The position numbers and the translations under genes were made by a program. The notes below the pieces were generated by a model. It made no database searches and had not been told where the DNA came from. It worked only from the letters and a program-made list of their open reading frames with translations. Shown here piece by piece: positions 7,595 to 16,090 of a DNA stretch of 64,000 nucleotides. This DNA is from Nevskiaceae bacterium (GTDB lineage Bacteria > Pseudomonadota > Gammaproteobacteria > Steroidobacterales > Steroidobacteraceae), in contig JACKOV010000006.1 in NCBI GenBank assembly GCA_024234075.1, forward strand, positions 120,637 through 184,636. The letters run 5' to 3'. Position 1 is the stretch's first letter; every line of letters starts with the position of its first letter.

Positions 7595-8908
7595 TTATTG
7601 CAGGAACGGGCCCCAGGCGGGCTCGCGAACTTCACCTTGATCCGACTTCAGGCGCTGGGTGATCAGGCCATCGGCGGACACGGTCGCGAGCGTGCCCTGG
7701 CCGCGCTCGCGGCCGGCGTAGATCAGCGTTGCGCCGTTGGGTGCGAAACTCGGCGACTCGTCGAAGCGGCCCTTGGTCAGGACACGACTGCCGCCGCCGG
7801 CGAGGCCCTGGATGGCGACCTTGTAACCGCCCCCGTCGAGCGTCACGTAAGCGAGCTGCGTACCGTCGGGCGAGAGGCGCGGCCGGGCGTTGTAACCGCC
7901 GCCGAAAGTGACCCGCTGCGGCCGCGCACCCGCGGTCGGCGCCACGCGATAGACCTGCGGGCCGCCGGAGCGGTCTGACGTGAAGTAGATCGCCGCCCCG
8001 TCGGGCGCCCAGACCGCCTCGGTGTCGATACCGGGGTCGTCGGTCAGCCGGCTCAGCGACTGGCTGGCGAGATCCAGCACGTAGACGTCGAGATTGCCGC
8101 CGCTGCCCGACAGGGTCAGGGCGAGCCGCGTGCCATCCGGCGACCAGGCCGGTGCGCCGTTGATGCCGCGGCGGGCCGAGACCCGCCGCCGCTCGCCGGT
8201 GCGCAGCTGTTGCACGTACACCGCCGAGCTGCGCGACTCGAACGACACATAGGCGAGCCACTGGCCGTCGGGCGACCAGGCCGGCGACATCAGCGGTTGC
8301 TGCGATTCGAGGATCACGCGTGCGCCCTCGCCATCCGCATCCGCGACGATCAGCCGGTAGCGCTGCTGCGGCGGCTGGCCGTCGACCGAGACATAGGCGA
8401 TCCGGGTCGCAAACGCGCCGCGCACGCCGAGAATCTTTTCGTGGACGCGGTCGCTGATGCGATGCGCACCATTGCGCGCGGTCGCCACCGGCACCGTCAG
8501 TCGCTCCGACAGCAGACGCTGGCCGGTCAGCACGTTCAGCAGCTCGAACTCCACCAGACTCTGGCCGGCCGCCGCCGGTGCCGCCCGGCCCACCAGCACG
8601 TAGTCGGTGCCGAGGTTGCGCCAGTCCGCGGCCACCACGGCATCGCTACGCGACGGCGCGGCCGGCATCCGCTCGCGCGGCAACAGACGGAACCGGCCGC
8701 TGCGCTCCAGATCCTGCTGGATCACCTCGGCAAAATCGAAAGCCGCGGTCGGTGCGGCCGCATCCTGTGCAAAGCGCACGACCGCCACCGGAATCGGATC
8801 GGTGACCCCCGAGGTGATGTCGATCCGCAACTGGGCGGAGGCCGCCGGCGGCAGCAGCACGCACAGCATCGCGACCAGGGCAGGCAACCAGAGCTTGGAC
8901 TTAGTCAT
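7595..8908 (-). CDS. tolB: Tol-Pal system protein TolB
   Basis: Periplasmic beta-propeller that bridges TolA and Pal. The 437-residue product has a signal peptide (1-25, ending ASA before QLRIDITSG), a D1 domain, and five or six propeller repeats visible as SPAWSPDGQWLAYVSF, GAPAWSPDGTRLALTL, EAVWAPDGAAIYFTSD, RPRLSPDGTQLAYVTL and SPSFAPNGATLIYAG. The ATG at 8908 is set by the signal peptide; it overlaps the tolA stop by 8 bases. Confidence 0.97.
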   Translation of the reverse strand: MTKSKLWLPALVAMLCVLLPPAASAQLRIDITSGVTDPIPVAVVRFAQDAAAPTAAFDFAEVIQQDLERSGRFRLLPRERMPAAPSRSDAVVAADWRNLGTDYVLVGRAAPAAAGQSLVEFELLNVLTGQRLLSERLTVPVATARNGAHRISDRVHEKILGVRGAFATRIAYVSVDGQPPQQRYRLIVADADGEGARVILESQQPLMSPAWSPDGQWLAYVSFESRSSAVYVQQLRTGERRRVSARRGINGAPAWSPDGTRLALTLSGSGGNLDVYVLDLASQSLSRLTDDPGIDTEAVWAPDGAAIYFTSDRSGGPQVYRVAPTAGARPQRVTFGGGYNARPRLSPDGTQLAYVTLDGGGYKVAIQGLAGGGSRVLTKGRFDESPSFAPNGATLIYAGRERGQGTLATVSADGLITQRLKSDQGEVREPAWGPFLQ

Positions 8909-9803
8909 TGGGCTTGAACCGAATTTCCAGATTGCGTTCGAACAGCGCCGGATCCGGTGGTGGCGGCAGTGGAGAGGCACGATACACCGCGGCTTCGATC
9001 GATTGGCGCACCGCGTCGTCGCCGTTGCACGACAGCACGCGTACCGCCGCCACCACACCACCCGGCACTTGCGTCACTGCGACGATGCACTCCAGCCCGG
9101 CGCGAGCCGACTGAGGGCGGAGCCAGTTGCGCTGGATCTGGGCCTGGATCGCTGCGGCCCATTGCGCACCCAGCCCACTGGCTCTTGCGGCCATGGCCCG
9201 TTCCTCGGCGGCGAGCTGGCGCCGCAGCTCCGCCTCGCGCTCGGCCCGCTGGCGTTTTTCCGCCTCCTCGCGCTGTTGCTCGGCCGCCCGGCGTTCGGCC
9301 TCCTTGCGTTCGGCCTCGCGCTTTTCGGCCGCTTTGCGCTCGGCCTCTTTCTGCGCCTGCTCGCGGGCGGCCTGCTCGGCACGTTGCTGCTCTTCCAGGA
9401 CACGACGCCGCTCGGCTTCGGCGCGCTGCGCCACCAGTTCCTGCTCGCGCGCAGCGATCGCAGCGGCCTCTTCCTCCGCGACCGTATCAGGCGCTTCGAC
9501 TGGCGGCGGCTCCGGCGGCGGCTCCGGCTGGGGCGCGGGTTCAGGCTCGGGTATGGGCTCGGGTATGGGCTCGGGTATGGGCTCGGGTTCAGGTTGCGGT
9601 TCGGGTGCAGGCAAGGGCAGCGGCGCACGCTGCAGCCGTTCGAGCCCGACATCGCGCGCATCGACCACTGTCGCCTCGATCGCCAGCACCTGCGGCTGGG
9701 GCGGCTCGCGCCGCGCCATCCACATGCCGGAACCGAGCAGGCCGATGATCAGCCCATGCACCAGCAGTGATTTCAGCAGCGGTCGCCACCGCTCGACGGC
9801 CAC
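8901..9803 (-). CDS. tolA: Tol-Pal system protein TolA
   Basis: Inner-membrane anchored protein that spans the periplasm and transmits proton-motive force from TolQR. 300 residues: transmembrane helix (about 11-30), a Pro/Glu-rich segment with repeated PEPI units (about 65-100), a long charged Ala/Glu/Arg coiled coil (about 108-205), and the C-terminal TolA domain (WAAAIQAQIQRNW, CIVAVTQVPGGVVAAVRV with two cysteines, FERNLEIRFKPND). Confidence 0.95.
   Translation of the reverse strand: MAVERWRPLLKSLLVHGLIIGLLGSGMWMARREPPQPQVLAIEATVVDARDVGLERLQRAPLPLPAPEPQPEPEPIPEPIPEPIPEPEPAPQPEPPPEPPPVEAPDTVAEEEAAAIAAREQELVAQRAEAERRRVLEEQQRAEQAAREQAQKEAERKAAEKREAERKEAERRAAEQQREEAEKRQRAEREAELRRQLAAEERAMAARASGLGAQWAAAIQAQIQRNWLRPQSARAGLECIVAVTQVPGGVVAAVRVLSCNGDDAVRQSIEAAVYRASPLPPPPDPALFERNLEIRFKPND
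9544..9591. repeat. 12-bp tandem repeat inside tolA
   Basis: Unit GGCTCGGGTATG occurs three times without change (9544-9579), with a fourth diverged copy to 9591. On the coding strand it encodes the Pro-Glu-Pro-Ile repeats of TolA; 12 bp keeps the frame, so copy number can change without breaking the gene. Confidence 0.9.
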
Positions 9804-9816
9804 GGTCTGCGCGCCC

Positions 9817-10272
9817 TCAGCGTCGGCGCGGTGCAGCGGCCGCGGGTAGCGGATCGGTGATGAAACCGAGCCGGGCCGCGCCGGCCCCCTGCAGCATCAC
9901 CATCGCTTCGACGACCTTTCCATAGGGCACTTCCCGATCTCCCTTGACCAGCACCGGCAGATCCGGGGCGAGGCGCAGGATCGCCGTCACCCGGGCCTGC
10001 GCCGTGGCCGCATCGAGCGGCGACTCGGGGTCGTCGCCTTCGTTCAGGAACAGGCGCCCCGTGCGGTCGATCGACAGGACCAGCGGCTTTCGGTCTTTGA
10101 GGTCGCGCAGATCGATAGGTTCCGCAGCCGCCTTGGGCAGATCGACCTTGATGCCCTGGGTCAGCAAGGGCGCGGTCACCATGAAGATCACCAGCAGCAC
10201 CAGCATCACGTCGATATACGGCACAACGTTGATGTCGGCCATCGCCCGGCGTCCGCGGTTCACCTGTGCCAT
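9817..10272 (-). CDS. tolR: Tol-Pal system protein TolR
   Basis: ExbD/TolR family proton-channel subunit. 151 residues with one transmembrane helix (about 18-38, VVPYIDVMLVLLVIFMVTAP) containing the conserved proton-carrying Asp in IDVMLVLL, then a periplasmic domain (LPVLVKGDREVPYGKVVEAM). It works with TolQ to drive TolA. Placed 22 bases after tolQ. Confidence 0.96.
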   Translation of the reverse strand: MAQVNRGRRAMADINVVPYIDVMLVLLVIFMVTAPLLTQGIKVDLPKAAAEPIDLRDLKDRKPLVLSIDRTGRLFLNEGDDPESPLDAATAQARVTAILRLAPDLPVLVKGDREVPYGKVVEAMVMLQGAGAARLGFITDPLPAAAAPRRR

Positions 10273-10294
10273 CGGTGCTCCTCCCGGCCCGGCT

Positions 10295-10987
10295 TCAGCT
10301 GCCCGACGCGCTGCGGGTCGCGTGCCGCTGCAGGATGGTGGAGAACTCCTCCATGAACGCGTCGTAGCGCTGCTCGAGGCGTCCGACCTGATCGGCGAAG
10401 CGGTTGTAGGCGACGACCGCCGGAATCGCCGCCACCAGTCCGATCGCCGTCGCCACCAGCGCTTCCGCGATACCCGGTGCGACGGTGGCGAGCGTCGCCT
10501 GCTGGACCGAACCCAGGCCGACGAAGGCGTGCATGATGCCCCAGACGGTGCCGAACAGACCGACGTAGGGGCTGGTCGAACCGACCGTGGCCAGGGTCGA
10601 GAGGCTGTGCTCCAGCCGCTCGACTTCCTTGATCTGCTGCGCCTTCATGGCGCGACGAGCCCCCTCGAGCAGCACGTCGGCCGCGGTCACGCCCTGCTGG
10701 CGCAGCCGCGCAAACTCGCGGAAGCCGCCGTGGAAGATCGCCTCGATACCCCCGACCTTGTCGCCGCGGGCATCGATGGCGCGATACAGGCTGGCGAGAT
10801 CGGTGCCCGACCAGAACTCTTTTTCGAAGCGCAGCAGGTCGGAGCGTGCGCCGGCCAGCATCTGCTTCTTCTGGAAAATGATCGTCCAGGAATAGATCGA
10901 GGCCGCGGCCAGCAACAGCATCACCAGCTGCACGACCACCGTAGCCTCGGCAATCAGACCGAGTAGCGAGATCTCGCCGCCGTTCAT
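10295..10987 (-). CDS. tolQ: Tol-Pal system protein TolQ
   Basis: ExbB/TolQ family inner-membrane channel protein, 230 residues, three transmembrane helices (about 14-36, 130-155, 165-190). The conserved core GTVWGIMHAFVGLG and VAPGIAEALVATAIGLVAAIPAVVAYN are present. Start ATG 10987 gives the usual short N-terminus MNGGEISLLGLIAEA and overlaps the ybgC stop by four bases. Confidence 0.96.
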   Translation of the reverse strand: MNGGEISLLGLIAEATVVVQLVMLLLAAASIYSWTIIFQKKQMLAGARSDLLRFEKEFWSGTDLASLYRAIDARGDKVGGIEAIFHGGFREFARLRQQGVTAADVLLEGARRAMKAQQIKEVERLEHSLSTLATVGSTSPYVGLFGTVWGIMHAFVGLGSVQQATLATVAPGIAEALVATAIGLVAAIPAVVAYNRFADQVGRLEQRYDAFMEEFSTILQRHATRSASGS

Positions 10988-11385
10988 GGCACGAACTCCG
11001 GAACGCGTCGCGGGCGACGGCTTTGCACATCGAGACAAGCGACCCGGACCTCGGCACGCAGCAGCGGCTCGGGCTCCGGCCCGTCGCGCAGGATCTGCTG
11101 GCGAAACAGCACCGCCACGCGACCGTCACGCACGGGCTCGCAACTGACCCGCAGCGCGTCGTCGAGGTGGGCCGGCTTCAGGTATTCGACTTGCAGACTG
11201 ACCACCACGAAGAGGATTCCCGGATCGACGGCGAGTATCGCCTGTGATTGACCCAGAGCGCGCAGCCATTCGCTGCGGGCCCGCTCGAGGAACTTGAGAT
11301 AGTTGGCGTAGTACACGACACCGCCACCATCGGTGTCCTCCCAATAGACACGCACCGGCCAGCTGAAGACCGCGCCGCCGCTCAT
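10984..11385 (-). CDS. ybgC: Tol-Pal-associated acyl-CoA thioesterase YbgC
   Basis: Hot-dog fold thioesterase of 133 residues. The catalytic segment YWEDTDGGGVVYYANYLKFLERAR carries the active-site Asp of the EDTD motif; the position that is His in E. coli YbgC is Tyr here. Its stop overlaps tolQ by four bases and its ATG overlaps the ruvB stop by four, so it is translationally linked to both. Confidence 0.95.
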   Translation of the reverse strand: MSGGAVFSWPVRVYWEDTDGGGVVYYANYLKFLERARSEWLRALGQSQAILAVDPGILFVVVSLQVEYLKPAHLDDALRVSCEPVRDGRVAVLFRQQILRDGPEPEPLLRAEVRVACLDVQSRRPRRVPEFVP

Positions 11386-12425
11386 GGCGCATCTCCGAAA
11401 AGCGAAGCCGCCGCCGGTCCCTCGGGCGGCCGCAACCCGAAATGCCGATAGGCGTGCCGGGTCGCAACCCGGCCGCGTGCCGTGCGCATCAGATACCCCT
11501 GCTGGATCAGGTAAGGCTCGATCACGTCCTCGAGCGTGCCGCGCTCCTCGCCGATCGCGGCAGCGAGGTTTTCGATGCCGACCGGCCCGCCGTCGAACTT
11601 GTCGATGATGGTCGTCAGCAGCTTGCGGTCGAGCGAATCGAAACCCACCGGATCGACCTCGAGCAGATCGAGCGCCGCGGCGGCGATGGCCGCATCGACC
11701 GCGCCGTCGGCGCGCACCTGCGCGTAGTCGCGGACCCGGCGCAGCAACCGGTTCGCGATCCGCGGCGTGCCGCGCGAACGCTGCGCGATCCGCTCGGCAC
11801 CGCTGGCGTCGATGGGCACGCCGAGGATCCCCGCCGAGCGGTGCAGGATCCGCGTCAGGTCGGCAACGTCGTAAAACTCGAGCCGCTGCACGATGCCAAA
11901 GCGGTCGCGCAGCGGCGAGGTCAGCAGGCCTGCGCGCGTGGTCGCACCAACCAGCGTGAACGGCGGCAGGGCCAGTTTGATCGAACGGGCTGCCGGCCCC
12001 TCGCCGATCATGATGTCTAGCTGGTAATCCTCCATCGCCGGATAAAGGATTTCCTCGACCACCGGCGACAGGCGGTGGATCTCGTCGACGAACAGCACGT
12101 CGCGCGGCTGCAGATTGGTGAGGATCGCCGCCAGGTCGCCGGGACGTTCGAGCACCGGACCGGAGGTCTGGCGCAGACTGGAGCCGAGTTCGGCGGCGAG
12201 GATGCCGGCGAGCGTGGTCTTGCCGAGTCCGGGCGGGCCGAAGATCAGCACGTGATCGAGCGCTTCGCTGCGCGCGCGCGCCGCGCCGATGAAAATCTCG
12301 AGCTGCTGCTTGACCTGCGACTGCCCGACGTACTCGGCAAGGCGCTTCGGGCGGATCGCGCGATCGACCGCCTCGTCGTCGCGACGCTCCGTCGGATCGA
12401 CCATGCGCTCAGGAGAGCCGCTCAT
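11382..12425 (-). CDS. ruvB: Holliday junction branch migration helicase RuvB
   Basis: AAA+ motor of RuvAB, 347 residues. Walker A GPPGLGKTTL, Walker B LFVDEIHRLSP, sensor ATTRAGLLTSPLRDRFG and the C-terminal winged helix (EPYLIQQGYLMRTARGR) are all seen. Overlaps ruvA by four bases (ATGA) and ybgC by four. Confidence 0.98.
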   Translation of the reverse strand: MSGSPERMVDPTERRDDEAVDRAIRPKRLAEYVGQSQVKQQLEIFIGAARARSEALDHVLIFGPPGLGKTTLAGILAAELGSSLRQTSGPVLERPGDLAAILTNLQPRDVLFVDEIHRLSPVVEEILYPAMEDYQLDIMIGEGPAARSIKLALPPFTLVGATTRAGLLTSPLRDRFGIVQRLEFYDVADLTRILHRSAGILGVPIDASGAERIAQRSRGTPRIANRLLRRVRDYAQVRADGAVDAAIAAAALDLLEVDPVGFDSLDRKLLTTIIDKFDGGPVGIENLAAAIGEERGTLEDVIEPYLIQQGYLMRTARGRVATRHAYRHFGLRPPEGPAAASLFGDAP

Positions 12426-13012
12426 CGATCCGCTCCCTGCAACGCGCGCCGGATCAGTTCCTCGGTCGTAGCGCCATCCTGCGCGGCAGCCTCCAGCAGC
12501 CTGGTCGCTTCGGCCGGCCGATAACCGAGCGCGACCAGGGCCGCAAACGCTTCGCTCGCCGGCCCGGACTGCGGCACAGCGCCGCCAACCGCCGGACCGG
12601 CCGCCGTCAGGCCCTCCAGCCGATCGCGCAGCTCCACCAGCAGACGCTCGGCAGTCTTGCGGCCGACGCCAGGAATCCGCGTCAGGGTCGTCGCATCGCG
12701 CGCCGCGATCAGTTGCCGGAACTCCTCGACCGTGATGCCGGAGAGGATCGCAAGTGCGATCTTTGGACCCACACCCGAAATCTTCAGCAGCGCCCGGAAC
12801 AGCCGCCGCTCGTCGTCGGTCGCGAAGCCATACAGCACGTGCGCATCCTCGCGCACGACCAGATGGGTCAGCAGGTGAACCTGGCTACCGACCGCCGGCA
12901 GTCCGTAGAACGTCGACATCGGCGCCTCGAGCTCGTAACCCACACCGGCGGCTTCGACCAGCAACAAGGGTGGCGCCTTCGACGCCAGCATGCCACGCAG
13001 CGAGCCGATCAC
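12422..13012 (-). CDS. ruvA: Holliday junction branch migration protein RuvA
   Basis: Junction-binding subunit, 196 residues. It starts with GTG as (V/M)IGSLRGML, the family N-terminus, at 13012; the long upstream open frame is a shadow of ruvC. Two helix-hairpin-helix motifs (LLKISGVGPKIALAIL and LTRIPGVGRKTAERLL) and the C-terminal UBA-like domain (AFAALVALGYRPAEATRLL) are visible. The GTGA overlap with the ruvC stop couples the two. Confidence 0.97.
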   Translation of the reverse strand: MIGSLRGMLASKAPPLLLVEAAGVGYELEAPMSTFYGLPAVGSQVHLLTHLVVREDAHVLYGFATDDERRLFRALLKISGVGPKIALAILSGITVEEFRQLIAARDATTLTRIPGVGRKTAERLLVELRDRLEGLTAAGPAVGGAVPQSGPASEAFAALVALGYRPAEATRLLEAAAQDGATTEELIRRALQGADR

Positions 13013-13575
13013 TTGCGCCCGACCCCGGCCTCGGCCCGAGACGCCTCCGCCATCACCTGCCCGGTCAGGGCTGCGACTCGTCGCGCATGCGCATGGCAGA
13101 GCGCCACCGCGAGCGCATCGGAGGCATCGGTCGCCAGCTCGACCTCGGCACCGAGCCCGAGCAGCTGACGCACCATGTGCGCGACTTGAGCCTTGTCGGC
13201 GGACCCGAAACCAACGATGGACAGCTTGATGGCCCGCGGCGCGTATTCGAACACCTCGGCACCGGCGCCGAGTGCCGCGAGCGCCGCGCCGCGAGCCTGG
13301 CCGAGTTTCAGCGCGGCATCGACATTGCGGTTGACGAACACCCGCTCGACCGCGATCTCGTCCGGGGCAAAGCGCGCCAGCAGCGCACGGATGCCGTCGT
13401 GGATCCTGTGCAGACGCTCGGCCAGCGGCGCGCCCGCGACCTGGATCCGCCCATGCACCAGGCAGCGCAGCTCCGGGCCGGTGCAGTCGATGACGCCGTA
13501 GCCGGTATAACGCGAACCGGGATCGATGCCGAGAATCCGGCAACGTGCCGCAACGGCCGCCCGGGCCGCCAGCAC
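13009..13575 (-). CDS. ruvC: Holliday junction resolvase RuvC
   Basis: Endonuclease resolving Holliday junctions. Homology starts at RILGIDPGSRYTGYGVI (first catalytic Asp); VERVFVNRN and ATDASDALAVALCHAH supply the other acidic residues. The frame is open upstream to 14001, into the region divergent with relA, but that part is low-complexity. No ATG lies close to the core, so a GTG at 13575 (about 188 residues, 11 before the core) is the best guess; start confidence is low. First gene of the ruv-tol-que chain. Confidence 0.9.
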   Translation of the reverse strand: MLAARAAVAARCRILGIDPGSRYTGYGVIDCTGPELRCLVHGRIQVAGAPLAERLHRIHDGIRALLARFAPDEIAVERVFVNRNVDAALKLGQARGAALAALGAGAEVFEYAPRAIKLSIVGFGSADKAQVAHMVRQLLGLGAEVELATDASDALAVALCHAHARRVAALTGQVMAEASRAEAGVGRK

Positions 13576-13843
13576 CGGCACCACGACCGCGGCAGCCGCC
13601 GTATCGCCCCCGCGCCGAGCCGGCGCCGCCTGCGCCGACTCGGCTGCAGCCACGGCCGTCCCGGGACGGAACGCCCGCCAGGATTTACTCGACCAGCGCG
13701 CCACGTCGACGCGGCCTCCGGGGCTCTGCGAAAGGAAAGTGATCGAGCATGCTTGCGCGGCGTCGGCAACCGCCTGGAAATGGCGCAAGTATGATAGCCG
13801 GAAACCCCCAGGGCGCACATGCGCCGCTGCCACCGACGACATC

Positions 13844-16018
13844 GTGGAAACCGCCGAGAACTGCCCGGAACCGATCGAGCACGCGTTGCGCACCATTCGC
13901 GATGGTCTTTCCGCCATTGGTATCGGGCAGGATGCGCTCGAGCGTGGCCACGCCGCCGGCCGGCTGGTCGGCGCGCTCTCCGAAGATGCCGTGCTCGCCA
14001 CCGGCGCCCTCGCCTACGAGTCGCTGACTGCCGACAGCCTGGGCCGCTCCGATGTCGCTGCACTACTCGGCGCGGAAGCGAGTCAGGTCGCGCTCGAGCT
14101 CGTCCGACTCGGCGAGTTCGGACGTGGCACCGCCTGGCACGAGTCCGGCCGACTGCAGGAACCGCAGGCCGAAACACTGCGCAAGATGCTGCTGGCCGTG
14201 GTCGGCGATCCGCGACTGGTGGTGGCGCGCATCGCGATCCAGCTGGCGCGACTGCGTGCCGCCCGCGACGCCACCCCCGAACGTCGCGCAGCTCTCGCCA
14301 ACGAGGCTCGCGCGGTGTTCGCACCGCTGGCCAACCGGCTCGGCATCTGGCGCGTCAAATGGGAAATGGAAGACCTGGCGTTCCGCTATCTCGAACCCGA
14401 GACCTATCGGCAGATCGCCGCCGCGCTCAACGAAAAGCGCGCTGATCGCGACCGTTATATCGAATCGATGCGGACCCAGCTCGGCACGGCGCTGCAGGCA
14501 GCCGGCATTGCCGCCGAAGTCTACGGTCGGGCCAAGCACATCTACAGCATCCATCGGAAAATGCAGCGCAAGCAGCTCGATTTCGACCAGCTGTTCGACC
14601 TGCGTGCGCTGCGCATCGTTTGCGACAGCATTCCGGACTGTTACGCCGCGCTCGGCATCGTGCATGCCCTGTGGCATTTCATTCCGGGCGAGTTCGACGA
14701 CTACATCGCCACGCCGAAAGACAACAACTACCGCTCGATCCACACCGCCGTGATCGGCCCGCAGGACCGCGCCGTCGAGGTGCAGATCCGCACCCGCGAG
14801 ATGCACGCCAGCGCCGAACTCGGCGTCGCGGCCCATTGGCGCTACAAGGAAGGCGCCGCACGCGATGCCGGCTACGATCGCAAGATCGAGTGGGTCCGGC
14901 GGCTGCTGGATCCGGCCGACGGCGGCGGGCCCAGTTCCGACCAGGACTTCATCGACCGGGCGCGCGGCGAGCTGTTCGGCGACCGTGTCTATGCGCTGAC
15001 GCCGCGGGGCGAGGTCGTCGATCTGCCGCGCGGCGCCACCCCGCTCGACTTCGCCTACCACCTGCATTCCTCGCTCGGCCATCGTTGCCGCGGCGCCAAG
15101 GTCAACGGCCGGATCGTGCCGCTGACCTTCCAGCTGCACAACGGCGCGGTCGTGGAAATCATCACCACCCGGCAGGAGGCTCCAAGCCGCGACTGGATGG
15201 CCGCCGATCAGGGCTACCTCGCGTCGGCACGCAATCGCGCCAAGGTCCGTGCCTGGTTCCGGCGGCAGGACGCCAGCGACAATGAGGCCGCGGGTCGAGC
15301 CATCGTCGAGCGCGAGCTCGCCCGCCTCGGCACCGGTCCGGCACTGCTCTCGGCCCTGGTCGGCGAATTGAAAGTCGCCGATGCCGTACAGCTCTATCGG
15401 GCACTCGGCGAAGGCGAGATCAGTACGGCGCAATTCGTGCAGGCCGTGCAGCGACGCCTGGCCGTGGCCGCGCGCAGCGGAAATACGCCGCCGGTGGCGG
15501 GCGCCGGCCCCGTGCCTCGACCGCGCCGTCCCGGCGTCGCGGCAGCGGGCAAGCGACGCGAGCAAAGCCCGGTGCTGATCGAAGGCGTCGACGACCTGCC
15601 GGTAACTCTGGCGCGTTGCTGCCGCCCGGTGCGCCCACAACCGATCGTCGGCTACGTGACCCTCGGTCGCGGCGTAACGGTCCACACGGCGGAATGCTCC
15701 GGACTGCGTCGCATGCAGGCCGCCCATCCGGATCGCGTGCTGGGCGCCGAATGGACCACGGCCGGCGACCAGGACGAGGGCCTGCCGGTGGAGCTGACGG
15801 TGCTCGCCTATGACCGGCGCGGCCTGATACGCGATCTGTCCGAAGTCATCGCGGCGCAGGATGTCGCGATCGAATCGCTGCACACGACTACCGAGCGCCG
15901 CGACGGCACGTCGCGGACCGTGACGCGGCTGCGGGTACGGGATCTGGCGCGGCTGGCGCGACTCCTGCGCCAGCTCGGCTCGGTCACCGGCGTGATCGCG
16001 GCGCGCCGCTCGGCCTGA
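13844..16018 (+). CDS. relA: GTP pyrophosphokinase RelA
   Basis: Makes (p)ppGpp under amino-acid starvation at the ribosome. 724 residues from a GTG at 13844. The N-terminal hydrolase domain lacks the HD and ED metal motifs, as in monofunctional RelA. The synthetase domain has AKHIYSIHRKMQRK, the EFDD loop diagnostic of RelA, YRSIHTAVIGP and ELGVAAHWRYKEG. A TGS domain (YALTPRGEVVDLPRGATPLDFAYHLH), a Cys-containing zinc-finger region (LARCCRP) and a C-terminal ACT domain (LPVELTVLAYDRRGLIRDLSEV) follow. A possible -10, TATGAT (13790-13795), lies upstream without a clear -35. Confidence 0.95.
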   Translation: METAENCPEPIEHALRTIRDGLSAIGIGQDALERGHAAGRLVGALSEDAVLATGALAYESLTADSLGRSDVAALLGAEASQVALELVRLGEFGRGTAWHESGRLQEPQAETLRKMLLAVVGDPRLVVARIAIQLARLRAARDATPERRAALANEARAVFAPLANRLGIWRVKWEMEDLAFRYLEPETYRQIAAALNEKRADRDRYIESMRTQLGTALQAAGIAAEVYGRAKHIYSIHRKMQRKQLDFDQLFDLRALRIVCDSIPDCYAALGIVHALWHFIPGEFDDYIATPKDNNYRSIHTAVIGPQDRAVEVQIRTREMHASAELGVAAHWRYKEGAARDAGYDRKIEWVRRLLDPADGGGPSSDQDFIDRARGELFGDRVYALTPRGEVVDLPRGATPLDFAYHLHSSLGHRCRGAKVNGRIVPLTFQLHNGAVVEIITTRQEAPSRDWMAADQGYLASARNRAKVRAWFRRQDASDNEAAGRAIVERELARLGTGPALLSALVGELKVADAVQLYRALGEGEISTAQFVQAVQRRLAVAARSGNTPPVAGAGPVPRPRRPGVAAAGKRREQSPVLIEGVDDLPVTLARCCRPVRPQPIVGYVTLGRGVTVHTAECSGLRRMQAAHPDRVLGAEWTTAGDQDEGLPVELTVLAYDRRGLIRDLSEVIAAQDVAIESLHTTTERRDGTSRTVTRLRVRDLARLARLLRQLGSVTGVIAARRSA

Positions 16019-16090
16019 CGCGACACAGGCCACACCGCGCCACGCTGCGCTGCGCACCGCGCCACACCGCGCGCGGCGCGCGGCGTGCGA

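Noticed and set aside
9544..9591. CRISPR-like repeats
   Set aside because: The units are 12 bp without spacers and encode PEPI in TolA. No CRISPR array or cas gene is seen anywhere.
13526..14001. Long N-terminal extensions of RelA and RuvC
   Set aside because: Both frames are open across the divergent gap, but neither extension matches its family and they overlap each other antisense.
14063..16057. 664-codon open frame on the minus strand
   Set aside because: It lies fully antisense to relA, whose domains are unmistakable; GC-rich codon bias keeps the opposite frame open.
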